Shown one piece after another: positions 28,250 through 36,692 of a stretch of DNA of 45,559 nucleotides. The DNA lies in IMG/VR virus record IMGVR_UViG_3300021180_000019, positions 1-45,559 of that record; one strand, written 5' to 3'. The translations under genes were made by a program, and so were the position numbers. The stretch is from a virus. The notes beneath the pieces are model-generated. The model did no database searches and had not been told where the DNA came from. It was given only the letters and a program-made list of their open reading frames with translations. The first letter of the stretch is position 1; each line of letters starts with the position of its first letter.

Positions 28250-29058
28250 ACGATATCGAATCCGTAAAACCCGCCATATCCGTAACTATCGATGATGGCG
28301 ATTTCATTATCAATTCAACCGGTCCGCTTGGAAAGGCTATGTCTCAGGCTATCCTTCCTCTTGCCGCCGGTGCGCACAAAGTCGTCATCATCACAGACGG
28401 GGAAATGAAGGTGATGAAACGGAACCCGGCGACGGAGAACGGAGCGACGAACGGCAAAGTATCAATTCCTCCTCCGCGTCGTACTCCCGTGGACTTGGCC
28501 GCAACCCTTGCCGCGCCGGACGACGATGACGTGCAGGATTCCTTCATTTCGGATTTGGAATCCGGAAAAACAGGCGAGAAAGCCACAGGAGAACAACCGT
28601 CCCCCACTCCCGGCCCCAGCGATCCGGTCGCTATTCCAGCCAAGAAGCGTGTCCCCCGCATCTATCAGGATGCTGCCGCGCCCCCGGCGCCGGAGCTGGC
28701 CGAGGCTGAGATGGACCGTCTGCTGGCCGAGGCGCAGCAGGCCGAGCAGGCCGAGCAGGACGCAGCCAAGTTGGCCGAGGATCAGCGGTTCCAGCGCCAG
28801 CAGGCGGTGCAGGTCGGAGAAGAACCTGTCGAAGATGAAGTGCCAGATAAACCTCGTAAGCGCGGGCCACGTAATTTGGCCGTTACAGGGCAAGCTTGCG
28901 GGAATTGCGGAGGAACGGGGCATTCAGTAAGAGTCGACAGTACAGGGAGTACCATACCGGATGAGCAGGGACGCCCATTATCGGGAGTATGCCAGGTTTG
29001 TAGCGGTCAGGGTCGAGTGATGGCTTGGGGGCGAGGCAGGTCATCGAGAGTTCGTTGA
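28246..29058 (+). CDS. Hypothetical protein with DnaJ-type zinc motifs at C-terminus (270 aa)
   Basis: N-terminal beta region (A-I-S-V-T-I-D-D-G-D-F), a long Pro/Ala/Glu low-complexity linker (A-E-A-Q-Q-A-E-Q-A-E-Q), and two DnaJ-like zinc motifs near the end, C-G-N-C-G-G-T-G and C-Q-V-C-S-G-Q-G. The rest of DnaJ is absent, so this is not a chaperone. Last gene before a short gap with a possible promoter. Confidence 0.82.
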   Translation: MNDIESVKPAISVTIDDGDFIINSTGPLGKAMSQAILPLAAGAHKVVIITDGEMKVMKRNPATENGATNGKVSIPPPRRTPVDLAATLAAPDDDDVQDSFISDLESGKTGEKATGEQPSPTPGPSDPVAIPAKKRVPRIYQDAAAPPAPELAEAEMDRLLAEAQQAEQAEQDAAKLAEDQRFQRQQAVQVGEEPVEDEVPDKPRKRGPRNLAVTGQACGNCGGTGHSVRVDSTGSTIPDEQGRPLSGVCQVCSGQGRVMAWGRGRSSRVR

Positions 29059-29104
29059 AGGTTCGTTAATTGTAGTACAGTAGATTGCAAACCAAGGATA
29101 ACGA
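29059..29104 (+). promoter_or_regulatory. Possible weak promoter with TACAGT -10
   Basis: TACAGT at 29076-29081 matches the TANNGT -10 group of this phage; TTGAAG lies 15 bases upstream, a poor spacing. Could boost expression of the genes from 29105 on. Low support. Confidence 0.3.
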
Positions 29105-29707
29105 ATGGCCACACTGCCTGATTCCGCGCTTCCTCTTTGCAATAATCCGCAGCATCCTCCTTCTCTTCCGAGGCGCATGATCTATCTTCAGACCAAGGAT
29201 CACGCGCATGTGTTCGGCTGCCAGGCGTGCAAGGATGTCAATAAAAAACTCTCTGTCCGGGTGATGACCGACCAGTTCTACAAAAGGGAAGTCCGCAAGA
29301 CCCTTGCCGCATCGGGTCAGCTTCTCCGGGGGCCGATGCAGAAGCGCAAGCGCTCTCCTTTCGAACTCGGCCTGATGCAGGAGATGTCGCTCGATGCTGC
29401 GCGCGCCAACGCCCGCTCCCGCACGATCGACTGGGACTCCGAACATCGGCGCTCGAAGGACGGCAAATACGAACTGGTCGAGTACAAGGAACTCGGTGAG
29501 GGCGCACTGCGCATCCAGATGGCCATCAACGGCAAGCTTTGCCCTCAGATGGACGATCACGTAGCTTCACGAGAAGAGTTCAGGACCGAAGAGGACTACT
29601 GGTCGCGTGTGGCGCGCGGGAGCGAATTGATTCTGCATTTGTACGGCGATCCAAGAAATCCATTGACGCCGGAAGAGTCGGCTTTGAGAGAACAACAAAC
29701 GTACTGA
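29105..29707 (+). CDS. Hypothetical protein (200 aa)
   Basis: Cysteines at C-N-N-P-Q-H and F-G-C-Q-A-C may bind zinc near the N-terminus. The centre is basic (M-Q-K-R-K-R-S-P-F), and the C-terminal part is a soluble alpha/beta region. AAGGATAACGA precedes the ATG. Not recognised. Confidence 0.82.
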   Translation: MATLPDSALPLCNNPQHPPSLPRRMIYLQTKDHAHVFGCQACKDVNKKLSVRVMTDQFYKREVRKTLAASGQLLRGPMQKRKRSPFELGLMQEMSLDAARANARSRTIDWDSEHRRSKDGKYELVEYKELGEGALRIQMAINGKLCPQMDDHVASREEFRTEEDYWSRVARGSELILHLYGDPRNPLTPEESALREQQTY

Positions 29708-29718
29708 AGGAGAAAACT

Positions 29719-30309
29719 ATGTGGCCATTCAAAAACGAATCATCTGTAGCTTTAGCAAACAACGTTTCTGAGGTTGTTCAGGAAACCGCAGAAGTTATTC
29801 TGCCTAAAAAGTCGGCTCCATTTCCTTCAACGATTTCTTTGGAAAAACCAGAACTCTCATCTGACGAGATGGATGAGTACATGCAAGTTGTGAAATCGGT
29901 CGGCGTCGATTGTTGCGCCGCTGTTATCGAGGAGAAGTTGCGGCGTTGTCTTTGCGACGAAGGTATCAGCCGCTATGACACAGACCAAGTGATCAAATAT
30001 CTTGATGAACAACTCGGAAAAGACTGGGTTTGGAGGGGACTGCGGACGATCGACGCCGAACATCTCAAGCACTGGAGTATGGATGGTCAAACTCGGAATG
30101 TGAAATTTGATAGTCGTCCCTACACCGGTACGATCCCGCTTCCGGTTTTACTGACCATCGAAAAGGTCCAGAAAACTGTACCTGAGGTATTCTTTTACAT
30201 TTCAGCGCCTAAAGAGGATGAAGGAGATCCGTTTCTCCTTGTGACCTCACGGTACATCGGCTCGTACATTATCGAGCGTTGGAACGAGCCGAACTTTCGC
30301 GAACGTTGA
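29719..30309 (+). CDS. Hypothetical protein (196 aa)
   Basis: The ATG at 29719 has GGAG at the right distance; the longer frame upstream overlaps the previous gene and was dropped. Mixed alpha/beta protein with D-E-M-D-E-Y-M-Q and W-V-W-R-G-L-R-T-I-D. No family recognised. Confidence 0.8.
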   Translation: MWPFKNESSVALANNVSEVVQETAEVILPKKSAPFPSTISLEKPELSSDEMDEYMQVVKSVGVDCCAAVIEEKLRRCLCDEGISRYDTDQVIKYLDEQLGKDWVWRGLRTIDAEHLKHWSMDGQTRNVKFDSRPYTGTIPLPVLLTIEKVQKTVPEVFFYISAPKEDEGDPFLLVTSRYIGSYIIERWNEPNFRER

Positions 30310-30324
30310 GCAAAGGATTTAGAG

Positions 30325-30492
30325 ATGACTTACACCTACGCCATTCTCGAAGTGAGTCACGCTGCGTACACCGAGATTAAATCGAAACTGGAAAAGGCAG
30401 GATACTCCGATCAATTCCATGACGACCGTGACGGCGACGGGGTTGTCATCGACATGCACGGCATCGCCCTCAAGGACGAGGATCACAAATGA
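30325..30492 (+). CDS. Small conserved phage protein (55 aa)
   Basis: Fifty-five codons: Y-A-I-L-E-V-S-H-A-A-Y-T-E-I-K then an acidic H-D-D-R-D-G-D-G and V-I-D-M-H-G-I-A-L. The same pattern occurs in many unrelated phage genomes as an unnamed small protein. ATGA overlap with the next gene. Confidence 0.78.
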   Translation: MTYTYAILEVSHAAYTEIKSKLEKAGYSDQFHDDRDGDGVVIDMHGIALKDEDHK

Positions 30493-30758
30493 TGGAAGTC
30501 CAATATTGGTTGGCCGAGTTAGACCAATACGGGAATCCGAAATTGATCGATGGCGCGCACTCAAATGCAGAGGGTGCGAATCGTGCAGCATACTTGATCA
30601 GTGCCATGCGTCTTGGCGGGAATCGTTCGCGTAGATTTGCGGTGGCTCGGGTAGAACTTTCTGAATGTGTGCCGACAGCGGCAGGGGTTAACTTGGAAGC
30701 CGTGCGAACTATCAACATGATACAAGAACGTAATGCTGAAAGGAATCCGATCAAATGA
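30489..30758 (+). CDS. Hypothetical protein (89 aa)
   Basis: Two ATG codons lead (M-M-E-V-Q-Y-W); the first overlaps the upstream stop. Contains A-E-G-A-N-R-A-A-Y-L and ends in an Asn/Arg-rich helix. Function unknown. Confidence 0.8.
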   Translation: MMEVQYWLAELDQYGNPKLIDGAHSNAEGANRAAYLISAMRLGGNRSRRFAVARVELSECVPTAAGVNLEAVRTINMIQERNAERNPIK

Positions 30759-31330
30759 GCAAACTCGCAGCAGTCCGCACCGGTCAGGCCACCCAGGGCA
30801 TCGGCGCTGTTCCCAATGGAAATGCAGCAGAACGCGCCGCAGCAGCGCAGATTGCAGTGATGGAAGATGATGCGCATGCGTTTGATGCGCAGATGGCCGC
30901 TATTCCTGCTGCCATCAACCCCCGTTCTGCGCACTCTGCCGCAGCGGCGACCGTGACGGCCGCGTGGCTGTCGCTCTCGGCGACCGAGATGGAAGTCCGG
31001 AAGTACTTCCGTTCGGTTCCTGTTCCGAGTGGTCTGGAGGCTCTGGCGAAGATGCGCAAGCAATGCGATCTTGCTGCGGCTGAGTTACAGCAGCGTATGG
31101 ACGACAACAACACAGAGCGCTGTTCAGGCTGCGGAAAAACGCTCGAGGAAGTTCGCAAGACGCAATTCATCATGCAAGGGTCCGAAGTTGACCCGGAGAC
31201 CGGCGTGCCCATGCCGTATCGCTACTGTGGCGTGCAATGCGTGCGCGAGCGGAATCGCGAGAAGATGCTGCCGCCTGAGCTGCGTGATAAGAAGAGGTTC
31301 GACGGCGAAGAGATGGGGGATGTGAAGTGA
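30755..31330 (+). CDS. Hypothetical protein with zinc-binding C-terminal part (191 aa)
   Basis: Ala-rich helical N-terminal half, then C-S-G-C-G-K and C-G-V-Q-C, a likely zinc site, and a charged end. ATGA and GTGA overlaps with neighbours. Translated just ahead of the peptide deformylase; no functional link is known. Confidence 0.82.
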   Translation: MSKLAAVRTGQATQGIGAVPNGNAAERAAAAQIAVMEDDAHAFDAQMAAIPAAINPRSAHSAAAATVTAAWLSLSATEMEVRKYFRSVPVPSGLEALAKMRKQCDLAAAELQQRMDDNNTERCSGCGKTLEEVRKTQFIMQGSEVDPETGVPMPYRYCGVQCVRERNREKMLPPELRDKKRFDGEEMGDVK

Positions 31331-31821
31331 TTGTGGATTACCCCGATCCAATTCTCTTGCGAGAATGCGAGGAGATCGACCCCCTGTCTAAAATATGCAG
31401 GAAGATCGTCGAGTCGTTACGCGTAGACATGCACGCGTATCGTAGGAAAGGCATAGGGTTATCGGCTCCGCAGATTGGTTTATCTTTTCGGATTTTTGTT
31501 ATGGATAACAAATTTCTTGGTGTCAAAGGTTCAAGTGCATTTATCAATCCAAAGATTACGTGGGTCAGTCAAGAGACGGAATGGGAAGACGAAGGGTGTC
31601 TTAGTTTTCCTGCTGCATTTATCGTATCTGTTGCTCGTCCGGTGTCGATAGAAATATCTGCGTTCGATACAAGAGGACGGAGGTTTGAAGAGAAGATGTC
31701 TGGATTGGCTGCACGTTGTTTTCAGCACGAACAAGATCATTTAAACGGGATAAATTTATGGAATTACGCTTCGGATAAAAGGAAAGCGTTGTTCGCCAAA
31801 GATTTGGAGAAAACTGTATGA
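31327..31821 (+). CDS. def: Peptide deformylase
   Basis: Removes the formyl group from N-terminal methionine. All three family motifs are intact: G42-I-G-L-S-A-P-Q49, E89-G-C-L-S93 and Q-H134-E-Q-D-H138, giving the metal ligands Cys91, His134 and His138 and the catalytic Glu135. The length (164) is normal. GTG start in GTGA overlap. Phage deformylases are known from marine phages, where they may help host or phage photosystem and capsid protein turnover; here the target is unknown. Confidence 0.95.
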   Translation: MIVDYPDPILLRECEEIDPLSKICRKIVESLRVDMHAYRRKGIGLSAPQIGLSFRIFVMDNKFLGVKGSSAFINPKITWVSQETEWEDEGCLSFPAAFIVSVARPVSIEISAFDTRGRRFEEKMSGLAARCFQHEQDHLNGINLWNYASDKRKALFAKDLEKTV

Positions 31822-32132
31822 GTCAAAAATACGAAGACATTCTCAAGAACTCTGTCGAGAAGCTCTCCCTCGGTCCTAATGACATCCTCATTGTGAAGTC
31901 GCAGGAAGTGATGTCTACGTTTCTGGAGATGATACAACAAGGCATCGGTTTTTCGAAGTACGCCAACCCGATTTTGCTTGTCCCCGGCGGCTTGGAGAAG
32001 GCGACGCGGGAGGATCTGCTGGACGCGATCAGAATTCTGGATGAGAGGGCTGCGAATGAGGGGAAGCTGGAAGAAGCGGTTTCACGGATCATTACCGATC
32101 TGCATGCGCCTTTGATAAGGAAGGTCCAATGA
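31818..32132 (+). CDS. Hypothetical protein (104 aa)
   Basis: Mostly helical by composition, with V-S-R-I-I-T-D-L near the end and L-V-P-G-G-L-E-K-A-T. ATGA-coupled to the deformylase. Not recognised. Confidence 0.8.
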   Translation: MSQKYEDILKNSVEKLSLGPNDILIVKSQEVMSTFLEMIQQGIGFSKYANPILLVPGGLEKATREDLLDAIRILDERAANEGKLEEAVSRIITDLHAPLIRKVQ

Positions 32133-32326
32133 CACACAGTATTCTCAATCCGCGAGTCCCTTGCTGCGCGCTGATCTTTCTCGATCCCGCCCACCAGTCG
32201 AATACATATTGCCAGCGCGAGCTGGGCCATCCGGACGAGGCAGTGAAGGGCTTCCCCGGCGGGCACAACATTGTGGATGCGGTTCCCGTGGAGAAGAAAG
32301 GAAACAAAGATGTCGGAAACTTATAA
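32129..32326 (+). CDS. Small hypothetical protein (65 aa)
   Basis: Three cysteines and several histidines (P-C-C-A-L-I-F, Y-C-Q-R-E-L-G-H-P, G-G-H-N) could bind a metal. ATGA overlap upstream; its end overlaps the next gene by 17 bases. Confidence 0.75.
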   Translation: MTHSILNPRVPCCALIFLDPAHQSNTYCQRELGHPDEAVKGFPGGHNIVDAVPVEKKGNKDVGNL

Positions 32327-32615
32327 CACTAAAAGTGCACTTGCTGCGCAAGAGGCTTGTATGGCTGCCTCGCCTATGCCGCGCTACCAATCACATAAGA
32401 CTGTTTCGGCGCTCAAGATCAAGAAGGTACATCGTGATGAATGGGGAATTGGGCTCGTGTTTGACAATCCAGGGTTCATGCTTAGGGCCTTCACCAACGA
32501 TCAATTGAAGGGCAGGCCCGATCCGCAGGATGGCTGGTACATGGTTATTTACAAGGACGGATATATTTCGTTCTCCCCTGCTGCTGAGTTCGAGGAAGGA
32601 TACACGCAGATTTAG
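32310..32615 (+). CDS. Hypothetical protein (101 aa)
   Basis: Start at M-S-E-T-Y-N-T-K with AAAGGA seven bases ahead; the longer frame is out of phase with the gene upstream. Contains W-G-I-G-L-V-F-D-N-P-G-F and W-Y-M-V-I-Y-K-D-G, a beta-rich look. Function unknown. Confidence 0.8.
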   Translation: MSETYNTKSALAAQEACMAASPMPRYQSHKTVSALKIKKVHRDEWGIGLVFDNPGFMLRAFTNDQLKGRPDPQDGWYMVIYKDGYISFSPAAEFEEGYTQI

Positions 32616-32628
32616 CGTGGAAAATTGA

Positions 32629-32940
32629 ATGACCAAGCCTCTGAGTCCGATCCATCGTCCGCTGGATATCATCGACGCTAGTGATACAGGAGAGCCCTAC
32701 GTTCCTCCTTCTCCTCCGCCGATCCCCTCACGTATCGTCCGCCTCGCCCAGCTCGATTCCCATTCGCTCTCCGGGCGCCAGCACTCGCTCGGCCCCGGCG
32801 GTGCCTCGGCGATGTTCACGCAGGCGGTGCAGAGAGCGCTGGTCGAGGAGATGGCGTCTCAGTTGCGAGGTTTGGATACGGGTGAGAGCGAGATCGGCGA
32901 TTGGGCAGACGAGATCATCGATGCGTTTTGTGAGGAGTAA
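32629..32940 (+). CDS. Hypothetical protein (103 aa)
   Basis: Pro-rich N-terminus (P-P-S-P-P-P-I-P), then a helical end with A-V-Q-R-A-L-V-E-E-M and D-W-A-D-E-I-I-D-A-F. GGAAAATTGA precedes the ATG. Not recognised. Confidence 0.75.
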   Translation: MTKPLSPIHRPLDIIDASDTGEPYVPPSPPPIPSRIVRLAQLDSHSLSGRQHSLGPGGASAMFTQAVQRALVEEMASQLRGLDTGESEIGDWADEIIDAFCEE

Positions 32941-32943
32941 GAG

Positions 32944-33270
32944 ATGCCTCGTCTGTGCTCATCATGTCATCGTCTGAAGCACGCGCTCAATTGTCCGCGT
33001 CGTCGAGTAAACCGCCGAGTGCTAGAGCGCAAGGCGCTTAGGCAACAGCAGGACCAGCCTCCTCTCCCTCCGGTCTGCACTCCTGAAGATCAGCGTCGGA
33101 TACTGGAAGGCCATGTGTATCGAATTGACGGAGACGCGGCTGTGTTCATGGAAGATGTGATCATGGAAATGCACCTGGGAAGAAAGCTGGGTGCGAACGA
33201 GAGAGTCCGGCACAAGAACGGCGACTTTTTGGATAATCGTGATGCCAATCTGGAATTGATTACGGTATGA
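32944..33270 (+). CDS. HNH-like endonuclease (short, 108 aa)
   Basis: C-S-S-C at the N-terminus, a basic linker, then an HNH half-site: H-L-G-R-K-L-G-A-N-E-R-V-R-H-K-N-G-D-F-L, followed by N-R-D-A-N-L-E-L. This matches the common phage HNH pattern with H, N and N retained. It may be an HNH nuclease next to the terminase, as is usual in HK97-type packaging modules. Activity is not certain because the first catalytic His appears as R in V-R-H. Confidence 0.72.
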   Translation: MPRLCSSCHRLKHALNCPRRRVNRRVLERKALRQQQDQPPLPPVCTPEDQRRILEGHVYRIDGDAAVFMEDVIMEMHLGRKLGANERVRHKNGDFLDNRDANLELITV

Positions 33271-33274
33271 TAAT

Positions 33275-33335
33275 GGGGTCAGAGTGTGTGCTCACTCGGC
33301 AAGCCTAATCATTCTGGAGGAATGACCATGACCCC
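33275..33335 (+). ncRNA. Structured RNA leader spanning the HNH-AP2 start site, copy B
   Basis: Same fold as copy A: P1 GGGGTCA (33275-33281) with TGACCCC (33329-33335); P2 GAGTG/CACTC with a six-base loop; GGCAAGCC (33298-33305); P3 TCATT/AATGA with a seven-base loop that carries GGAGG. The ATG at 33328 abuts the P1 strand. Four base pairs differ from copy A and all remain paired. Confidence 0.75.
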
Positions 33336-34035
33336 AAAGAAATCATACCCGAAGATGGATCTGTCCGGCAAAAAGTTCGGGCTGTGGACTGTGTTGAGTT
33401 TTTACGGTACCTACTACGGAAAGGCTCCCACGTGGGTGTGTCGGTGCCGATGCGGTTGTAAGGGTATCTATCATGTGATGCAGTGCAAGTTGTTAAAGGG
33501 TCTATCAACATCGTGCGACGACTTGGATATCCGCAAGTGTTGGATCAAGAACGGCGTCGGTTATATTCCATTGACTAAAGGCAAAGTAACTACGGTTAAA
33601 CCTCGTCAGATAGTGAAGTTGCAGCGGTGGTCGTGGTATGCCGCTCTTTTGGATGATGGGTGGTATGCATATCGGCGTCAAGATGGAAAAGGCATATCTA
33701 TGGCTCGCCAGATTCTCGGCCTGGGGCCACCGGAAAAAGACAAGAGGGAAGCAGAGCACCGCGGCGGCAAGACTCTTGACAATTACAACATCCGCATAGC
33801 CGATCGTAGTCAAAACGAAGCTAACAAGGGAGTACGTCGAGACAGCGAAACCGGAGTTAAGGGAGTGCGCTATCAAAAGTACAAAGGTAAGTGGACCGGC
33901 AAATACGTGGCGCGGATAAGGTACTGGGGAACGGAAATACACTTGGGAGTGTGTGACACTTTGGAAGAGGGTAGCGCGATGTACATGGAAGCTGCGCGGA
34001 TTTTATTCGGAAAGTTTGCCCGAAGTAAGTGGTGA
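33328..34035 (+). CDS. HNH-AP2 homing endonuclease-like protein, HNH partly degenerate
   Basis: A 235-residue protein beginning with the zinc domain seen in phage HNH-AP2 proteins (D-L-S-G-K-K-F-G-L-W-T-V, C-R-C-R-C-G-C). The HNH core A-E-H-R-G-G-K-T-L-D-N-Y-N-I-R is shorter than the usual D-H-x-N-G-N and lacks the first Asn, so cleavage may be lost. N-E-A-N-K-G and an AP2 domain (T-G-V-K-G-V ... L-G-V-C-D-T-L-E-E) follow. ATG 33328 is preferred to ATG 33322 because GGAGG is seven bases ahead. It sits just before TerL. Confidence 0.85.
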   Translation: MTPKKSYPKMDLSGKKFGLWTVLSFYGTYYGKAPTWVCRCRCGCKGIYHVMQCKLLKGLSTSCDDLDIRKCWIKNGVGYIPLTKGKVTTVKPRQIVKLQRWSWYAALLDDGWYAYRRQDGKGISMARQILGLGPPEKDKREAEHRGGKTLDNYNIRIADRSQNEANKGVRRDSETGVKGVRYQKYKGKWTGKYVARIRYWGTEIHLGVCDTLEEGSAMYMEAARILFGKFARSKW

Positions 34036-34049
34036 TTTGGAGATGACAT

Positions 34050-35861
34050 TTGCCGTTAGATTTGAATCACGTAACTAGGTTCTTTTCTCGGCTCAATATT
34101 CGTGACCGTGATGCGGGCACTCTCATTCCTTTTACACTTCGTCAGCAGCAATTAGAAGTGATAGAGATGGCGAAGGAGCATCTTGCTCGTCGTCGTCGGC
34201 TCTTCATAATATTCAACAAAGCTCGTCGTGTAGGGCTATCAACACTTGCTACTGGTTTTGGGCAGGCTCACTGCATAGCTCATCCCGGTTCTTTGGCTCG
34301 TTGTATCGCGCAGAATGCTGAAGTAGCAGCGGCTAATTTTTCCATGGCGTGCACGTTTCGTGAGGATTGTCGTGAGTTGTATCCAGGTGCGCCAAAGCCA
34401 ACAAAGAAGACATTGATTTGGCCCCACTCCGACGGTCCTGATTCGCAATTCACTCACCATACGGCGGCGACGGTACACGGTCAACGTGGACTGACATCGA
34501 GTTTCTTGCACCTCACAGAAGCGGCCTTCTATCCCTACGAAGGGGCCTTCACTTCATTGCTAAACACGTTAAGTATGGACCCCAATAATGTGTGCATAAT
34601 TGAAAGTACTAGCAACGGAATGGAAGGCCCTGGAGAATCTTACTATCAGTATTGGGAGGCGGCAGTTGCTAAGGAGAACGAGTTCCTTCCTATATTCTTG
34701 CCGTGGTGGGATGACCCGGCATACATTCTTCCAGCCGAGTTAGCTGCCGATGCTCCTCGTGACGAATATGAAAAGTTTTTGATGACAGGAGTCAAACACT
34801 GGCGAACGGGGAAAAGAGTAGAACTTGGAAAGGATCGTATTGCGTGGTTTCGCGATACCTTATCGACCAAATGCGAGGGGATCATTGAGAAGTGGAGAGC
34901 GGAATATCCGGCTACTTCAGAGGAATCATTCATCGCCACCGGCAACCCTGCTTTCACTATTGAGGAGATTCAGTTCGCAGAAAATGCTGTCGTAAAAATT
35001 CCCCCGTTCCGTGGTCGGTGTGTTCTCTCAAACGACCTCAAGCACGGAGAGTTGCAAAAAGGAACGGACGGGCCGCTGGTTGTCTACGAGACGCCTCAAA
35101 AATCTCATCACTATTTTGCGGGCGTAGACTCCGCGCGCGGTGAAGAAAATACGATGGCCCCCGGCGATTACGCTGCCATTGTAGTGTGGAACGCAGAGAC
35201 CGGCGATCTGGCGGCGCGGTACATGTCGCGTGTGTCACCCGAAGAACTCGCGCCTGTTGCCGCAGCCCTTGGCTACTACTTCAATGGTGCGATGCTCAAC
35301 GTCGAACTTAACAACATTGGCTACGTTACCATGCGCGAGCTTCGTGATCGTCTGTACTACCCGAACCAATATATCTGGAAGGGTCGCGACGATCGTGTGG
35401 ATAGATCGAAGCAGGGCGTGGCTTACGGATTTGAAACTTCTGATCGTTATCGAAAAATGATGTTCTCGATGTTTCGTAATTCCCTCTATCGCAAAGAAGT
35501 AGTGCCTAAAGACCAGGTGTTCGTTTCACAGATGAAAAAAGCGAAGATGGAGATGGCCTGGCGATGGAACGTCGCTGTGGGCCACGACGACGTCTTGATG
35601 GCGGGCTTCCTCGGTTGGATCGCCAAAGAACAGAACCATCAGTTCGCGTGCCAACACAGGTCAAGCAAGAACACCATGATGACGAAAGAAGAACTCGAAA
35701 CTGCGGGATTTCAACCTGTACGCGGTCAGATGCCTACCTGGCTGCGCGATCCCTCCGTGACGGGCATGGGTACGTTGATTACAACCGGTAACGATCATCT
35801 CAAGAAGTTGGAAATCTACGCGAAGAAAAAGCAGCGGATGAACAGGTTGGAGTTCATATGA
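34050..35861 (+). CDS. Terminase large subunit (TerL)
   Basis: Packaging motor and headful nuclease, 603 residues. The ATPase half has a deviant Walker A K57-A-R-R-V-G-L-S-T65, Walker B L-H-L-T-E157-A-A-F and coupling motif E-S-T-S-N-G (185-190). The nuclease half shows D360 in F-A-G-V-D-S-A, E419 in L-N-V-E-L, and D513-D514 in G-H-D-D-V. E-E-S-F-I-A-T-G is the usual terminase segment. TTG start with GGAG seven bases ahead. No small subunit is recognised. Confidence 0.95.
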   Translation: MPLDLNHVTRFFSRLNIRDRDAGTLIPFTLRQQQLEVIEMAKEHLARRRRLFIIFNKARRVGLSTLATGFGQAHCIAHPGSLARCIAQNAEVAAANFSMACTFREDCRELYPGAPKPTKKTLIWPHSDGPDSQFTHHTAATVHGQRGLTSSFLHLTEAAFYPYEGAFTSLLNTLSMDPNNVCIIESTSNGMEGPGESYYQYWEAAVAKENEFLPIFLPWWDDPAYILPAELAADAPRDEYEKFLMTGVKHWRTGKRVELGKDRIAWFRDTLSTKCEGIIEKWRAEYPATSEESFIATGNPAFTIEEIQFAENAVVKIPPFRGRCVLSNDLKHGELQKGTDGPLVVYETPQKSHHYFAGVDSARGEENTMAPGDYAAIVVWNAETGDLAARYMSRVSPEELAPVAAALGYYFNGAMLNVELNNIGYVTMRELRDRLYYPNQYIWKGRDDRVDRSKQGVAYGFETSDRYRKMMFSMFRNSLYRKEVVPKDQVFVSQMKKAKMEMAWRWNVAVGHDDVLMAGFLGWIAKEQNHQFACQHRSSKNTMMTKEELETAGFQPVRGQMPTWLRDPSVTGMGTLITTGNDHLKKLEIYAKKKQRMNRLEFI

Positions 35862-36148
35862 GTGCGAAGATTTGTAGCTACGGCAACGGTATTTGGGTGT
35901 TCCATTGCCCTGGTTGCGGGTACAGTCACCCGTTTCACACTGACCCAGCGCGTCATCCGACTAATCAAAGCTGGCAGTGGAACGGCTCAGTTGACGCACC
36001 GACGATCACTCCATCTCTGTTGATATTCAAAGATGTTCCAAGTTCTCGTTGTCACTCTTTCATTACGGATGGTCGGATTCAATTCCTCGCCGATTGTTTT
36101 CATTCTTTGAAAGGGCAGACTGTCGAGATTCCGGATTGGGAGGATTGA
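35858..36148 (+). CDS. DUF6527-like protein (96 aa)
   Basis: C-P-G-C-G near residue 17, W-Q-W-N-G-S-V-D-A-P-T-I-T-P-S-L, C-H-S-F-I-T-D-G-R-I-Q-F and D-C-F-H-S-L-K-G-Q-T-V, matching the phage DUF6527 pattern with a likely zinc site. Commonly encoded near terminase genes. Function unknown. Confidence 0.85.
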   Translation: MSAKICSYGNGIWVFHCPGCGYSHPFHTDPARHPTNQSWQWNGSVDAPTITPSLLIFKDVPSSRCHSFITDGRIQFLADCFHSLKGQTVEIPDWED

Positions 36149-36453
36149 TGCCGAAGAGCAAAAGCACACGCATTCATCGTAAAGGCCCAGCGCCGACTCA
36201 CACTGATGAACAGTATTTAAACTTCGATCCCGGTGCTGGCGACGACTTCCCGGCGGAGGTCGAAGCGCGAAAAACGAAACTCGTCATCACGCGGAAGGAA
36301 CACACCTGTTTTGGCTGGAAGAAGGACATGCAGCACACGATTCCCGCCGGTACACGAGTCTTTCGCGAGTCAGGAAAATGTGAAGGTCACTTCGGCACAA
36401 ACTACATGTGCCTTCCTTGTGTAGATATTTGTCTTGAACCGGAATGGTGGTAG
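36148..36453 (+). CDS. Hypothetical protein (101 aa)
   Basis: Start at M-P-K-S-K-S-T-R, in a TGATG junction with the upstream stop. Basic, with H-T-C-F-G-W-K-K, C-E-G and C-L-P-C-V-D-I-C cysteines that could bind zinc. Not recognised. Confidence 0.78.
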   Translation: MPKSKSTRIHRKGPAPTHTDEQYLNFDPGAGDDFPAEVEARKTKLVITRKEHTCFGWKKDMQHTIPAGTRVFRESGKCEGHFGTNYMCLPCVDICLEPEWW

Positions 36454-36455
36454 CT

Positions 36456-36692
36456 ATGCGTAGACTCACTCGACAAGAAGCTGAAGCTTTGGTGGAGGGG
36501 ACCAAGGTCAGAGTTACATGGAGCGGTGGCAACGGCCCTCACTGGTACTTTATTCATATCGATAAGTGGGGTAATCGGCGAATTTGTTCCGATCGGTGTT
36601 CGGTTACCGGTGAGCCTTTGAGTATAGAATCTGTGGCGGCTGCAGGCATAGGGCTGGAGAAGCCTGCGACGATTTTGGAGGTCGAGGAGTGA
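36456..36692 (+). CDS. Hypothetical protein (78 aa)
   Basis: Begins M-R-R-L-T-R-Q-E-A-E-A-L; a start four codons earlier is possible. Contains V-R-V-T-W-S-G and W-Y-F-I-H-I-D-K-W-G-N, a small beta domain. Function unknown. Confidence 0.75.
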   Translation: MRRLTRQEAEALVEGTKVRVTWSGGNGPHWYFIHIDKWGNRRICSDRCSVTGEPLSIESVAAAGIGLEKPATILEVEE

